DNA of 64,000 bases from Streptosporangiaceae bacterium (GCA_019239975.1 JAFAZE010000117.1:1-64000); one strand, 5' to 3'. Positions 37,221 through 46,184 are shown, counted from the first letter of the stretch. Program-made: numbers and translations. The notes: generated by a model from the sequence alone, not told the origin.

Positions 37221-38588
37221 TCAGAGGCCGGTGCTCGTCTCGGCCGCGTTGATCTGGCTCGCGGCGCTGGACAGCGCGGCGCCTGGTGAGGCCGACCCGG
37301 AAAGGACCGAGTTCACGTTCGTGTAGATGGCCTGGCTGACCTTCGCGTACGCCGGGGACTGCGCCGGGCGGGGGATGAGCCTGGTCTTCGGCACGGCGGC
37401 CAGCACCGGGTCCTTCGCCACCACCGTCTGCGAGGCGCGCACCGACTGCACCGTGGGGATCTCGGCGAACTCCGTTGCGAGGGTGGTCTGCGCCGCCGGG
37501 CCGGTCATCCACTTGATGAAGGTGAGGTCCGCGGCGATGTTCTTGCTGTGCGGGTTGATGTACAGGTTCCAGCCGCCGATGTTCGAGGTGCCCGGCGAGG
37601 GCTGGCCCGCGAACGCGGGCAGCGGGGCCACACCCACCTTGCCGACCACCGACGACGGAGACGATGCGGTCTGAGAGTAGATCCAGCCGTAGTTCCAGTT
37701 CCGCAGGAACGCAGCCTGGCCGGTGGCGAACGCCGACATCGCCTGCGCCTCCTGGAACGTGGTGACCGCGCCCGGCGAGGCACCCGAGGTGATCAGCGAC
37801 CTCATGAACGTCAGCGCCTGCGTCCCGGCCGGGGAATCGATCGTCGCCTTCGTCAGGCTGGAGTTGAGCACCGACCCCCCGGCAGAGCCCAGATACTCCA
37901 TGAAGTTACAGGTCAGCCCCTCGTAGGAGGCGCCCTGCCAGACGTAGCCGTACTTGACCAGGCCCTTGTTCTTCAGCGCGACGGCATCGGTCTCCAGTTG
38001 CTGCCACGTCGTGGGCACCGGCATGTGCTCCTTGGCGAGCAGGTCCTTCCGGTAGTAGAGGAAGCCCTGGTCCTCGAAGAACGGCGCGCCCCAGACCTGC
38101 CCGCTGTAGGTGGCGCCCGCGACCAGCCCCGGCGCGAACGTGCTCCAGTAACTGCCCGGCAGGTACTTCGACAGCGGCACCGCCAGGCCGGCATGGCCGA
38201 ACTGGGCGGGCCAGATCACGTCGCCCATGTAGACGTCGGGCGACGCCGCGCCGCCGGAGATCGTCGTGATCAGGCTGGCCCGGTTGGTGTCCGTATCGGT
38301 TGGAGCGGACTGAAGGGTGACGTGGATATGCGGGTAGGCCTTCTCGAAGGCGCTGATCAGCACGGCGCGGGGATCGGGGGTCGAGGTGGTGATCGGGCTT
38401 GCCCACCAGGTGATGTTGCCGCTGGTGGCCGAGCCGCTCGCGGTCGCACTGCCGCCCGCGCCGGGCGTACTCGATGTGCTGCTGCCGCAGGCGGCCGCGG
38501 AGAGGCTCATCACCACGGCGGCGATGGCCACCGCCCCGGCCCGCCAGCGCGCGGGGCCGCCGTCGCGGCCTGCTTGTCCTGAACCCAT
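37221..38588 (-). CDS. Sugar ABC transporter substrate-binding lipoprotein
   Basis: The 455-residue protein has an N-terminal signal with lipobox SAAAC and a Ser/Thr/Gly linker, then a family 1 (MalE-like) binding fold (ITWWASPITTSTPDPR, VYMGDVIWPAQFGHAGLAVPL, FFEDQGFLYYRKDLLAK). It captures a sugar outside the cell for the adjacent permeases. AAAGGAG precedes the ATG at 38588; the frame extends 25 codons upstream through promoter-like sequence and is trimmed. Confidence 0.92.
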   Translation of the reverse strand: MGSGQAGRDGGPARWRAGAVAIAAVVMSLSAAACGSSTSSTPGAGGSATASGSATSGNITWWASPITTSTPDPRAVLISAFEKAYPHIHVTLQSAPTDTDTNRASLITTISGGAASPDVYMGDVIWPAQFGHAGLAVPLSKYLPGSYWSTFAPGLVAGATYSGQVWGAPFFEDQGFLYYRKDLLAKEHMPVPTTWQQLETDAVALKNKGLVKYGYVWQGASYEGLTCNFMEYLGSAGGSVLNSSLTKATIDSPAGTQALTFMRSLITSGASPGAVTTFQEAQAMSAFATGQAAFLRNWNYGWIYSQTASSPSSVVGKVGVAPLPAFAGQPSPGTSNIGGWNLYINPHSKNIAADLTFIKWMTGPAAQTTLATEFAEIPTVQSVRASQTVVAKDPVLAAVPKTRLIPRPAQSPAYAKVSQAIYTNVNSVLSGSASPGAALSSAASQINAAETSTGL

Positions 38589-38655
38589 CGAGGGACTCCT
38601 TTCGGGTCTCTGGAAACCTTTGTTCACTTCTAGTAGTTGATAGATCACGTTAAGT

Positions 38656-38704
38656 CCGCGCATCCGGCATGGCTTCGCCCCGGAATGGCAAGACGGATGC
38701 GCGG
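38656..38704. promoter_or_regulatory. Long-loop 11-bp inverted repeat upstream of the binding-protein gene
   Basis: CCGCGCATCCG (38656-38666) and CGGATGCGCGG (38694-38704) are perfectly complementary with a 27-nt loop. The 226-nt gap between the two binding-protein genes also contains three tandem GCGCGGCTCCT units (about 38740-38780) and two GGCCCCCGCACGGCC blocks. It could be a terminator of the upstream gene or a regulator site of the operon. Confidence 0.5.
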
Positions 38705-38814
38705 GCCGGTTACGGAGCCCGGCCCCCGCACGGCCTCTCCGCGCGGCTCCTGCGCGCGGCTCCTGCGCGCGGCTCCTGCGCGGCTGGCCGGCCCCCGCAC
38801 GGCCAGCCGCGCCG

Positions 38815-40110
38815 TCAGCCGCCGCTCATGATCTGGGTCAGCTGGCCGGCCATCTCCGCCAGCGCCTGCTGCGGCTTCTTCTGTCCCGTCAGGGCCTGGT
38901 ACACCGAGCTCGAGATGGCGAGGCTGGCCTGGCCGTAGCTCGTGATGGCCGGGCGCGGCCTGGCGGAATTGATGGCCTGCTCGAGAGTGGGGAGGTAGGG
39001 ATAGCTGGCGATCAGGCTCCTGCTGGTGTAGAGCTGCGTCCAGACCGGGGGGAACGAGCCCTGCCTGAGCATGGTCGTCTCGTTGGCGAGGTTGGTGATG
39101 TACTGGATGAAGCGGAGCGCGGTCCGCTGGTGCTGCGAATACGCGCTGATCGCGAGGTTGGCGCCGCCGAGCGAACTCGAGCCGGGCCCGTTCAGGCCGG
39201 GCAGCGCGACGACCCCGAACTTCTTGTAGACCTTGTTCTGCGGACTCCGCGTGCTGATCGCACCGTAGACGTCCGGCCAGCTGTCGAGGAACAGGAACTT
39301 GCCGGACTCGAACGCCGCCTGCGCCGACTCCTCCTCGTAGGTGAGCGACACCTTGGGAATCCAGCCCTCACGGAACCCGTCCACAAGAAACTCCAGGCCC
39401 GTCAGCGCCTGAGGTGAGTCCACCGTGACCTTGGAGCCGTCGGGGGAGAGGATCGACCCTCCCGCCGACTGAACGGCCGCGGCGAAGTTGACGGTGAGCC
39501 CCTCGTACGGGGCGAACGTGCCCGCGTACCCGTAGAGCCCGTACCGCGGCGCGACCGTCGTGGCGAGCGTGCGAAGCTGTGCCCAGGTCCTGGGCGGCTG
39601 CATGCCGGCCTTGGCGAGGATGTCCTTGCGGTAGTAGAGGAGATCCGCGTTGCTGTAGTCGGGCACGGCGTACAGGCGTCCCTGGTACATGGCGGTCGTG
39701 ACGGCGGGGTTGAGGAAGTCCTTCAGCGGGAACTGGCTCTGCGGCAGCGAGATGATCCAGCCGGCCGAGGCGAACTCGGCGGTCCAGATCACGTCCATGT
39801 CGATGACGTCGTACACGTCGCTCTTGGCCTGCAGGTTCGCGACGAGCTGGGCGAGCTGGTCGTTGGACGCCTCGGGCAGCAGGAGCAGCGTGACCTTCTG
39901 CTTCGGGTAGAGCTTGTTCCACCCGGCGATCACCGGCGCGAGCCAGTTCGTGTCATCCTGGCCTATCGCGAACGTGATCGGGCCGATCCCGTCCGTGGAC
40001 GGAGCCGAGCCGCCTAGCGGCCCGCCCTGCGATGTGCCCAGGGCGGTGCATGCCGCGAGGAGAAGGAGGCCCGCTGTGACCGCTGCGATACCCGGGATCG
40101 CGCGTCTCAT
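38815..40110 (-). CDS. Second sugar-binding lipoprotein
   Basis: A 431-residue family 1 binding protein with lipobox LLAAC (signal IPGIAAVTAGLLLLAAC) and the segments VYDVIDMDVIWTAEFASAGW and DYSNADLLYYRKDILAK. GGAGG lies 5 nt before the ATG at 40110. It is clearly paralogous to the first binding protein by motif order but not close. It has no permease of its own, so both may feed the same permeases with different sugars. Its promoter faces the PadR gene and contains one of two matching candidate operators. Confidence 0.9.
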   Translation of the reverse strand: MRRAIPGIAAVTAGLLLLAACTALGTSQGGPLGGSAPSTDGIGPITFAIGQDDTNWLAPVIAGWNKLYPKQKVTLLLLPEASNDQLAQLVANLQAKSDVYDVIDMDVIWTAEFASAGWIISLPQSQFPLKDFLNPAVTTAMYQGRLYAVPDYSNADLLYYRKDILAKAGMQPPRTWAQLRTLATTVAPRYGLYGYAGTFAPYEGLTVNFAAAVQSAGGSILSPDGSKVTVDSPQALTGLEFLVDGFREGWIPKVSLTYEEESAQAAFESGKFLFLDSWPDVYGAISTRSPQNKVYKKFGVVALPGLNGPGSSSLGGANLAISAYSQHQRTALRFIQYITNLANETTMLRQGSFPPVWTQLYTSRSLIASYPYLPTLEQAINSARPRPAITSYGQASLAISSSVYQALTGQKKPQQALAEMAGQLTQIMSGG

Positions 40111-40144
40111 GCGGGCCTCCAGCCTTCTAAGCCGATACATACAT

Positions 40145-40166
40145 GTTATGCACGTATGTTAGGTAC
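40145..40166. promoter_or_regulatory. Candidate PadR operator, site 1
   Basis: This 22-bp site matches 40251-40272 in 17 of 22 positions, in the same orientation. It overlaps the inverted repeat CATACATG/CACGTATG (40138-40158). It lies upstream of the minus-strand binding-protein gene. Confidence 0.55.
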
Positions 40167-40250
40167 ATGTCAACGAGATCGCGTAACAAGTCGGGGTTGT
40201 TTCGGCCCCGGCGGAGGTGGAGCACCCGCGAAATCGCCCTCTATCTACGC

Positions 40251-40272
40251 GTTATGTACACCTGTAAGGTAC
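40251..40272. promoter_or_regulatory. Candidate PadR operator, site 2, over the padR -10 box
   Basis: This is the second copy of the 22-bp site. It contains TAAGGT (40265-40270), a good -10 box for the PadR gene, which would then have a ~26-nt leader including GGGAGGTG. GTAAG/CTTAC is an inverted pair at 40264-40276. Autoregulation through this site is likely. Confidence 0.6.
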
Positions 40273-40302
40273 TTACGTGGCCTCAAGGGAGGTGACGGGA
40301 TC

Positions 40303-40809
40303 GTGCGGCAGCCGTTGCTGGCGCTCCTGGCGAAGGAGCCCGCTCATGGCTACGAGCTGAAGCTCGCGCTGGAGCAGACCTTCGGCGGGGCGTATCCGTC
40401 GCCGAACATCGGGCAGATCTACGTGACGCTGAAGCGGCTCGAACAGGACGGGCTGGTGCGCAGCCAGGACGTGGAGCAGGCCACCCGGCCCAACAAGCGC
40501 GTCTACGAGCTGACCCCGGCCGGCCGCGAGGCCCTCACGGCCTGGGCCGGCGAGCCGAGCGAGGGACCCCGCGTCCGCGACGAGTTCTTCATCAAGCTGG
40601 TCCTGGCGCCGATGGCCGGCCTGGCCGACCGAATGGAGCTCATCAACAAGCAGCGCCGTCACTACTTCGGCATAATGCGTACCCTGACCGAGCTGCAGGC
40701 CGCCACCGACCCCGGCAACACCGCGGCCAGGCTCCTGATCGAGGGCGCCGTGCTGCACCTGCAGGCGGACCTCGACTGGCTCGAACGCTGCCAGGAGGAA
40801 CTCGTGTGA
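40303..40809 (+). CDS. PadR-family transcriptional regulator
   Basis: A 168-residue PadR protein: winged-helix N-terminus (LLALLAKEPAHGYELKLALE, then IGQIYVTLKRLEQDGLVRS) and a helical dimerisation C-terminus. The GTG at 40303 follows GGGAGGTG by 8 nt; the open frame upstream of it covers the promoter. Its TGA overlaps the ABC ATPase GTG (GTGA), a common layout in which PadR represses a linked ABC exporter until a drug or peptide binds. Confidence 0.93.
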   Translation: MRQPLLALLAKEPAHGYELKLALEQTFGGAYPSPNIGQIYVTLKRLEQDGLVRSQDVEQATRPNKRVYELTPAGREALTAWAGEPSEGPRVRDEFFIKLVLAPMAGLADRMELINKQRRHYFGIMRTLTELQAATDPGNTAARLLIEGAVLHLQADLDWLERCQEELV

Positions 40810-41585
40810 GCCGTTCAGCGCCGAAAGGCTTGCCATGGCCGGTCGATACTCCCGTGCTGGTCAGGACCTCCAGGCTCGTCAAGGTCTACCGGTCCGGTGG
40901 AGTTTCGGTCGAGGCCCTGCGGGGGGTGGACATCGAGCTCGCCGCCGGGGAGTTCGCCGCCATCATGGGCCCGTCCGGCTCGGGAAAGTCGACGCTGCTG
41001 CACGTTCTCGGCGGGCTCGAGCCGGCCACCAGCGGGGAGATCTGGCTGCGCGGCAGGCGGGTGGACCGCCTGTCCACGGCGGGCTGGGCGATTCTGCGGC
41101 GGCGGCACGTCGGCTTCGTCTTCCAGTTCTTCAACCTGCTGTCGAACATGACGGTCGCGGACAACGTGGAGCTGCCGGCCTTGCTCGCCGGAGCGACACC
41201 GCGGCAGGCGAGGAAACGCCGGGAGGAACTCCTCACCGATCTCGGGATCGCCGACAAGGCGGGCACGGCCCCGGGCCGGCTGTCCGGTGGCGAGCAGCAG
41301 CGCGTCGCGCTCGCCCGGGCCCTCGCCAACGAGCCCAGCCTGCTCCTCGCCGACGAGCCGACCGGCAACCTGGACAGCTCCAGCACCCGCGACGTGCTGC
41401 GCCTGCTGCGCCGTGCGCATGATCGCGGGCAGACGATCCTGATGGTCACCCACGACGCCCGCGTCGCGAGCCTGGCCGACCGGGTGATCAACCTGTTCGA
41501 CGGGATGGTCGCCGACGACGCCTCCGTCGTGCCGGTTCCGGGCAGAATGCCCGGCGTCAGCAACGTCCTGGAGCTGAGGGGCTGA
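40806..41585 (+). CDS. ABC transporter ATP-binding protein, MacB/LolD type
   Basis: A 259-residue ATPase with Walker [11 protein letters not shown]-loop VFQFFNLL, signature LSGGEQQR, Walker B LLLADEPTGNLD and switch His (MVTHDARVA). The family pairs with FtsX-type permeases and works as a mechanotransmission or efflux system rather than an importer. It starts on the PadR stop codon and is followed 6 nt later by the permease. Confidence 0.95.
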   Translation: MSRSAPKGLPWPVDTPVLVRTSRLVKVYRSGGVSVEALRGVDIELAAGEFAAIMGPSGSGKSTLLHVLGGLEPATSGEIWLRGRRVDRLSTAGWAILRRRHVGFVFQFFNLLSNMTVADNVELPALLAGATPRQARKRREELLTDLGIADKAGTAPGRLSGGEQQRVALARALANEPSLLLADEPTGNLDSSSTRDVLRLLRRAHDRGQTILMVTHDARVASLADRVINLFDGMVADDASVVPVPGRMPGVSNVLELRG

Positions 41586-41591
41586 CGCCCG

Positions 41592-43931
41592 GTGCGGGCG
41601 ACTCTGCGGTGGGCACGCGCGGATCTTCGCGCCCGCCGCGGGCAGGCGATCCTCACGGCCGGGGTTGTCGCGGGCCTCGTCGCGGCGCTCGTGCTGGCCA
41701 CCATGCTCCTCGAGGGAACCACCAACCCGTGGCGCGGGCTGTTCACCCGCAGCCACGGCGCGGACGTGCTGGTCTACCTCACCCACGGCACGCGCGCCAG
41801 TGAGCTGAGCTCGCTGCCGGGAGTTCAGCAGGTAGCCGGGCCCTACCAGACGGCTTCGGCGACGCTCGAGCAGGGTGCCGTGCGGTCCCATGTGGAGCTG
41901 CGCGCGATGACACCCGCCCTGCCGCAGATGTCCACGCCGCTGATCGTGGCGGGTACCTGGCTGCGGGCCCCGGTGCGCGACGGCGTCGTCGTGGAGGCGT
42001 CGTTCGCCGCCGCCACCCACGTCGGAGTGGGTGACCTGATCAAGGTTGAGGGCATCGACGGCACCACGGTGAGCGTGCGGATCGTCGGCATCGCCGACAC
42101 AGCCGACCAGGGCTTCTACCCGCAGTGGACCCCCGGGCTGATCTGGGTGCAGCCCGGCACCCTCGCGAAGGTCGAGCCGGACCCGAGCGAGACACAGGAG
42201 GTCGTCGGCCTGCGCCTCGCCAACCCGTCGGTTCTGGGCACCAGCCAGGCCGTCGAGGAGGTGTACGGGACGATCGGCAACCCGGTCTCCACGATCGAGC
42301 GCGTTTCCACCTGGCTGGAGGTCAGGAACTCCATGGCCAGCGACGACAGGCTGCTCGGGCTGCTGCTCGCGCTGTTCGGGATCATCGCCCTGGTGGCCGC
42401 TCCCTGCGCGATCGCCAACGTCACGGCCGGGCGGGTGCTGGTCCAGCGGCAGGACATGGCGATGCTGAAGGCGCTCGGGTTCACCCCGGGGCAGGTCGTG
42501 CGCATGCTGCTCGCGGAGCAGACCGCGCTCGGCATCGCCGGAACCGCGCTCGGGCTGGCCGCCGCCCTGGCCTTGGCTGAGTTCGTCCGGCTGCCGGACG
42601 GCACGCCCGTGACCCTCGCGCCGTTGCCGGGTTCCTGGGTGGCGCTGATCGCGGTCGGCACCGTGGGCACCGTGGCGATCGCCACCGCCATTCCCGCGTG
42701 GCGGGCGGGGACCGTCTCGCCGGTCGCGGCCGTGGCACCGAGCCCACCGCGCGGGCGGCTTTCCCTGATCGCGCGGCTGAGCCTGCTCGTCCGCCTGCCG
42801 GCGCCGCTCGTGCTGGGTGTCAGGGACTCGTTCACGCGGCGCCTTCCCGCGGCGCTCACCGTGCTGGGCGTCGCCATCCCGATGGTGATGATCACGATCG
42901 CGCTGTCCTGCTGGTCAACGATCGACGGGTTCACGCGGGAGCCGGGGAAGATCGGCCTGGCGGCCGCCCTCACCGCCAGCCCGGGCCTGCTGACGCCGCA
43001 GCGGGCGGCCGGCTACATCGCCGCCAGCCGCAACATCGCCGCCAGCTACCCGGGGGCGGAGTTCGACGCCCTGCTGCCCGGCGGCAGCAACACGATCACC
43101 GCCCGGGGCATGGGCTACTCCTACCATCCCTATCCCTTCGACATCGTCCAGGGGCGCATGTTCTCCGCCTCCAACGAGGCGGTCGCCGGCCAGGGCCTGC
43201 TCGGCCTGCTGCACCTGCAGGTCGGGTCGTGGACCTGGCTGACGATCGACGGCGTTCCGGTGATCTTCCACATCGTCGGGCGGGCCATCGACCCCGTGAA
43301 CAACGGGGACGTCCTCGACTTCGGGCTGGACGCGCTCAGGGCCCTCGGGGTCAGCTCGCCGCAGTTCTACAGCCTCGTGCTCAGGCCGGGCGTGAGCCCG
43401 GGCACGGTGCGCGCCCAGCTGCTCGCCGCGTCCCGCGGCGGCCTCGACGTGCAGGCGGCGGCCAACCCGGCCGGCGGCCTGTGGATCGTCCGCGTGGTGA
43501 TCGCCGTCTCCGTTCCGGTCCTGGCCATCATCGGCCTGGCGAACCTGCTCACCGCCACCGCGATAGGGCTGCGTGACCACCAGCACGAGGTCGGCGTGCT
43601 CAAGGCGCTGGGGCTCACGCCGCGGCAGGTGACCGCCACCCTGGTGATCAACGCGACGCTCCTCACCGCCATCGGGGGCGCCGCCGGGACCCTCGCGGGC
43701 TTCGCGATCGCGCCGTGGCTGATCGACATGCAGGGCAAGGCGAGCGGCATGGGCGCGGGCATCGCGTCCCGCCCGTCGGCCCTGATGATCGCCGGGATCG
43801 CGGTCATCACCCTCGGCGTCGCAACGGCAGCGGCGCTCTTGCTCGCCCGGGGAACACCCCGGGAACCCGGGCGCTGGTCGCGAGGTTATCGCGGCCCGGC
43901 ATGGGCAGCCGCGCCGCCGGTGTTCAGGTAG
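41592..43931 (+). CDS. FtsX/MacB-like ABC permease
   Basis: The 779-residue protein has an N-terminal membrane helix (ILTAGVVAGLVAALVLATML), a periplasmic-type domain and two FtsX-like helical blocks (about 255-370 and 640-760). A second extracytoplasmic domain lies between them, with a further helix near 420 (LTVLGVAIPMVMITIALS). It partners with the upstream ATPase. Possible roles are export of peptides or resistance to envelope-active compounds. The 3' end overlaps the convergent WXG100 gene by 46 nt. Confidence 0.92.
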   Translation: MRATLRWARADLRARRGQAILTAGVVAGLVAALVLATMLLEGTTNPWRGLFTRSHGADVLVYLTHGTRASELSSLPGVQQVAGPYQTASATLEQGAVRSHVELRAMTPALPQMSTPLIVAGTWLRAPVRDGVVVEASFAAATHVGVGDLIKVEGIDGTTVSVRIVGIADTADQGFYPQWTPGLIWVQPGTLAKVEPDPSETQEVVGLRLANPSVLGTSQAVEEVYGTIGNPVSTIERVSTWLEVRNSMASDDRLLGLLLALFGIIALVAAPCAIANVTAGRVLVQRQDMAMLKALGFTPGQVVRMLLAEQTALGIAGTALGLAAALALAEFVRLPDGTPVTLAPLPGSWVALIAVGTVGTVAIATAIPAWRAGTVSPVAAVAPSPPRGRLSLIARLSLLVRLPAPLVLGVRDSFTRRLPAALTVLGVAIPMVMITIALSCWSTIDGFTREPGKIGLAAALTASPGLLTPQRAAGYIAASRNIAASYPGAEFDALLPGGSNTITARGMGYSYHPYPFDIVQGRMFSASNEAVAGQGLLGLLHLQVGSWTWLTIDGVPVIFHIVGRAIDPVNNGDVLDFGLDALRALGVSSPQFYSLVLRPGVSPGTVRAQLLAASRGGLDVQAAANPAGGLWIVRVVIAVSVPVLAIIGLANLLTATAIGLRDHQHEVGVLKALGLTPRQVTATLVINATLLTAIGGAAGTLAGFAIAPWLIDMQGKASGMGAGIASRPSALMIAGIAVITLGVATAAALLLARGTPREPGRWSRGYRGPAWAAAPPVFR

Positions 43932-44215
43932 TGAGCCTGCTGGCTCGCCTCCGCCTGCGTACAGGTAGGCGGCCACTGGGCCAGGCTGGCCCGCACATCG
44001 CTGATCGCGAGAGCTACCTGCGCGGAGAGATCCTTAGACGTGCCGTTGAGGGTGTCCTGCCACGTTGTCGCCGTGCTGCCCACCCAGACCTTTCCGCCGT
44101 TCATCCGGTTGCAGGCGTCGCCGAGCGCGCCGCCGATCGCGGCCTGGTTCTGCTCCAGGTACATGAGCGCGTCGGCGATAGCCTGATGCATCGGGCTCGG
44201 CACCTGATCTGCCAT
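43886..44215 (-). CDS. WXG100-family (ESAT-6-like) protein
   Basis: A 109-residue helical-hairpin protein with the central WXG motif as WVG (GGKVWVGSTATTW), typical length and no signal peptide, as expected for a type VII secretion substrate or chaperone partner. The ATG at 44215 has GGAG 6 nt upstream. It lies directly behind the 508-residue gene (gap 53 nt) and no EccC or EccD gene is in the window. Confidence 0.78.
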   Translation of the reverse strand: MADQVPSPMHQAIADALMYLEQNQAAIGGALGDACNRMNGGKVWVGSTATTWQDTLNGTSKDLSAQVALAISDVRASLAQWPPTCTQAEASQQAHYLNTGGAAAHAGPR

Positions 44216-44268
44216 GACGATCTCCATTTATCCTCGCGGCGCCGCGCCGCGCCTGCCCTCAAACGTGA

Positions 44269-45795
44269 TCAGTCGGTCGAGTCGATCCGGATGCCCGCGG
44301 CGCTCATCACCGCGTAGAGGTCGCCGCCCCCGCTGCCGGAGACCGTCCAGCCGGTCAGGTCCTGCACCGCCGCATTCTGCCGCCCGGACCGGAGATCGGG
44401 CGTGACCGTCTTGAGCATTTGCTGGATCTCCGCAGGGGTCGCGGGGTGCCCGTTGTAGTAGAGCCGGTGCTGCATAGCCAGCTGTGCCGCCACGAAAATC
44501 TGCGCGGTGGCGCGAGCCGACTGCTTGAGCAGGTCCATGCTCGTATCGGCGTTCCCGGGCGGCGCGAGACTACTTTGCAGCAACGGCAGCAGAACGTTCT
44601 CCAGGAAATCCGTGCCCACGCCCACCGCGATCGCCGCAGGACCGGTAATAGGTGCGGTTATCCCTGTAAAGAACAGTGCTATTAGAGTAGATTCTGCGAT
44701 ACTGCTGGCCTGGTTATCCTGGCCGTAGTTTTCCTTGATGAAGTTCAGGAACGGCTGCATGTTGCCGCGCAGGAACCCGCCAACCTGATTCGCCCAGACG
44801 GTCAGATCCTCACCTGGCTTGGGCGGCCCAAGCTCCACGGCGGCATAGTTGGCGAGGAAGGCGCCGAACTGCGGGAGCAGGGTGTTCAGGTCGGGCATGT
44901 CGACATGCCGCATATCGGACAGGAAGCCGTTCGGGCCGGCGATGCGCGCATAGAGCGAGCTTGCCTGCGAGGTGTCGCATGCCAGCATCGCCGACGACGC
45001 GATCGTCATGATGTCATAGCAGCTGAGGCCGCCTTCCACGATATGAGAGGTGCCGCTCGCGTAGTGCTGAGCGAGTTCGTTCAGGTCGGCATCAGGCAAT
45101 GAGTTGATGAAGCCAAGCGCGGCCTGATGGTCCTTTTGCAGGTCGCCAACGAAGGCTTTCTCGAACTGCGGGTCCGAACCAATGAGCCACGCCATGTCAT
45201 CCGCTACGGCGCGAGTCTGGTTGTTGGGGCCGGACTGAAAGAATACCGCGAAAGCGTGCGCGACGCTTGTTACATATTTACCGGCGTCGCCTGGAGCGTA
45301 CTGTCCGCCGCCGTTCTCCAGTTCGGCCAGACTGGTGATTTCGCCGGCGCTGAGATTTCCGAAGAGACCGGCCAGGAACGCGGGATCGTCCTGATGCTGC
45401 TCGAGTTCCTGGAGGAAATGCTCATCGATGTAGTCATCGTGCGAACGCAGATATGCGGCAAGGTCGGCCCCGGCTTGATGAGCTTGCTGGTCCGTGCTGA
45501 AGTCCAGGGCGCCCGAGCCGGAGGTCACCATGCCGGTGCCGCCTGACGCTGCCGCCGCCTGGGCCAGGGTGTGCCGGCGGTTGAGCATCGGGATCTGGCG
45601 CTGTGCCCAGTCCAGGTCACCGAAGGCCCGCTGCATGCGGCCGGTATCCAGCCCGCACCGGGTCAGCTTGCTGACAGCGATGTTGACCAGCGGCTCGGCG
45701 TTCTTGCTGCCCCGGTCGAGAGAGCCGATCATGTCCTGCAACTGGCCCGGGTCGATCCCCTGGAATCCCGGGCCGCTCCCATTGCCGTTTGACAT
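44269..45795 (-). CDS. Large partner of the WXG100 protein, putative type VII-associated effector-like protein
   Basis: A 508-residue helical protein with a strong ribosome-binding site (GGAGGAGG) before the ATG at 45795. The longer open frame upstream only translates an 18-bp tandem repeat and is excluded. The first ~100 residues (LQDMIGSLDRGSKNAEPLVN, LDWAQRQIPMLNRR) resemble the N-terminal helical domains of actinobacterial WXG-partner proteins. The middle (FSTDQQAHQAGADLAAYLR, LFGNLSAGEITSLAELENG) and a hydrophobic stretch near 395-430 (FFTGITAPITGPAAIAVGVG) follow. The gene has visibly lower GC than its neighbours. No toxin domain is recognised, and no immunity gene other than the WXG protein is next to it. 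Confidence 0.65.
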   Translation of the reverse strand: MSNGNGSGPGFQGIDPGQLQDMIGSLDRGSKNAEPLVNIAVSKLTRCGLDTGRMQRAFGDLDWAQRQIPMLNRRHTLAQAAAASGGTGMVTSGSGALDFSTDQQAHQAGADLAAYLRSHDDYIDEHFLQELEQHQDDPAFLAGLFGNLSAGEITSLAELENGGGQYAPGDAGKYVTSVAHAFAVFFQSGPNNQTRAVADDMAWLIGSDPQFEKAFVGDLQKDHQAALGFINSLPDADLNELAQHYASGTSHIVEGGLSCYDIMTIASSAMLACDTSQASSLYARIAGPNGFLSDMRHVDMPDLNTLLPQFGAFLANYAAVELGPPKPGEDLTVWANQVGGFLRGNMQPFLNFIKENYGQDNQASSIAESTLIALFFTGITAPITGPAAIAVGVGTDFLENVLLPLLQSSLAPPGNADTSMDLLKQSARATAQIFVAAQLAMQHRLYYNGHPATPAEIQQMLKTVTPDLRSGRQNAAVQDLTGWTVSGSGGGDLYAVMSAAGIRIDSTD

Positions 45796-45956
45796 GTCCT
45801 CCTCCAGTATCCCCGCGCGGAGGTGACGCTCCCGGTCGACAGTGTAAGGCCATAGTCCGGGTCTGGCGCATATCTCTCGGGACGGTAACGGGGGCTGCGG
45901 CGCCGCAGCCCCCGTTTGCCGGCGGGTGACCGCCGGGGGCCGCCCGGCCGCTTTCA

Positions 45957-46060
45957 CCACAGCAGCGCCAGCCGCGACAGCAACGCCAGCCGCGACACCA
46001 GCGCCAGCCGCGACACCAGCGACAGCCGCGACAGCAGCGACAGCCGCGACAGCAGCGCCA
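45957..46060. repeat. 18-bp tandem repeat, five full units
   Basis: Units start at 45971, 45989, 46007, 46025 and 46043, each GCCGCGACA followed by three variable codon-sized triplets (GCAACGCCA, CCAGCGCCA, CCAGCGACA, GCAGCGACA, GCAGCGCCA). A partial unit precedes them. It lies 160 nt upstream of the large WXG partner gene. Confidence 0.85.
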
Positions 46061-46155
46061 GCCCCGCACGCCGGAGGTGCACCAGGCCCCGCCGCCCCCA
46101 TCGGCACCGCGCTCCGGGGGATGCGCCAGCCCCGTCAGCCCCATCGGCACCGCGC

Positions 46156-46184
46156 TTCATGATCCCGGAATCGTGGGTGCCGTA
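46156..46184. repeat. TTCATGATC repeat, copy 2
   Basis: These 29 bases match 51305-51333 in 25 positions, including TTCATGATC, CGGAA and GGTGCCGTA blocks. The same CATGATC/CGGAA half appears in reverse orientation at 95-112. Confidence 0.6.

Noticed and set aside
45617-46150. Minus-strand frame with a Cys-Arg-Gly-Trp repeat
   Set aside because: The repeat peptide is just the translation of the 18-bp tandem array and the frame overlaps the real gene at 45795.
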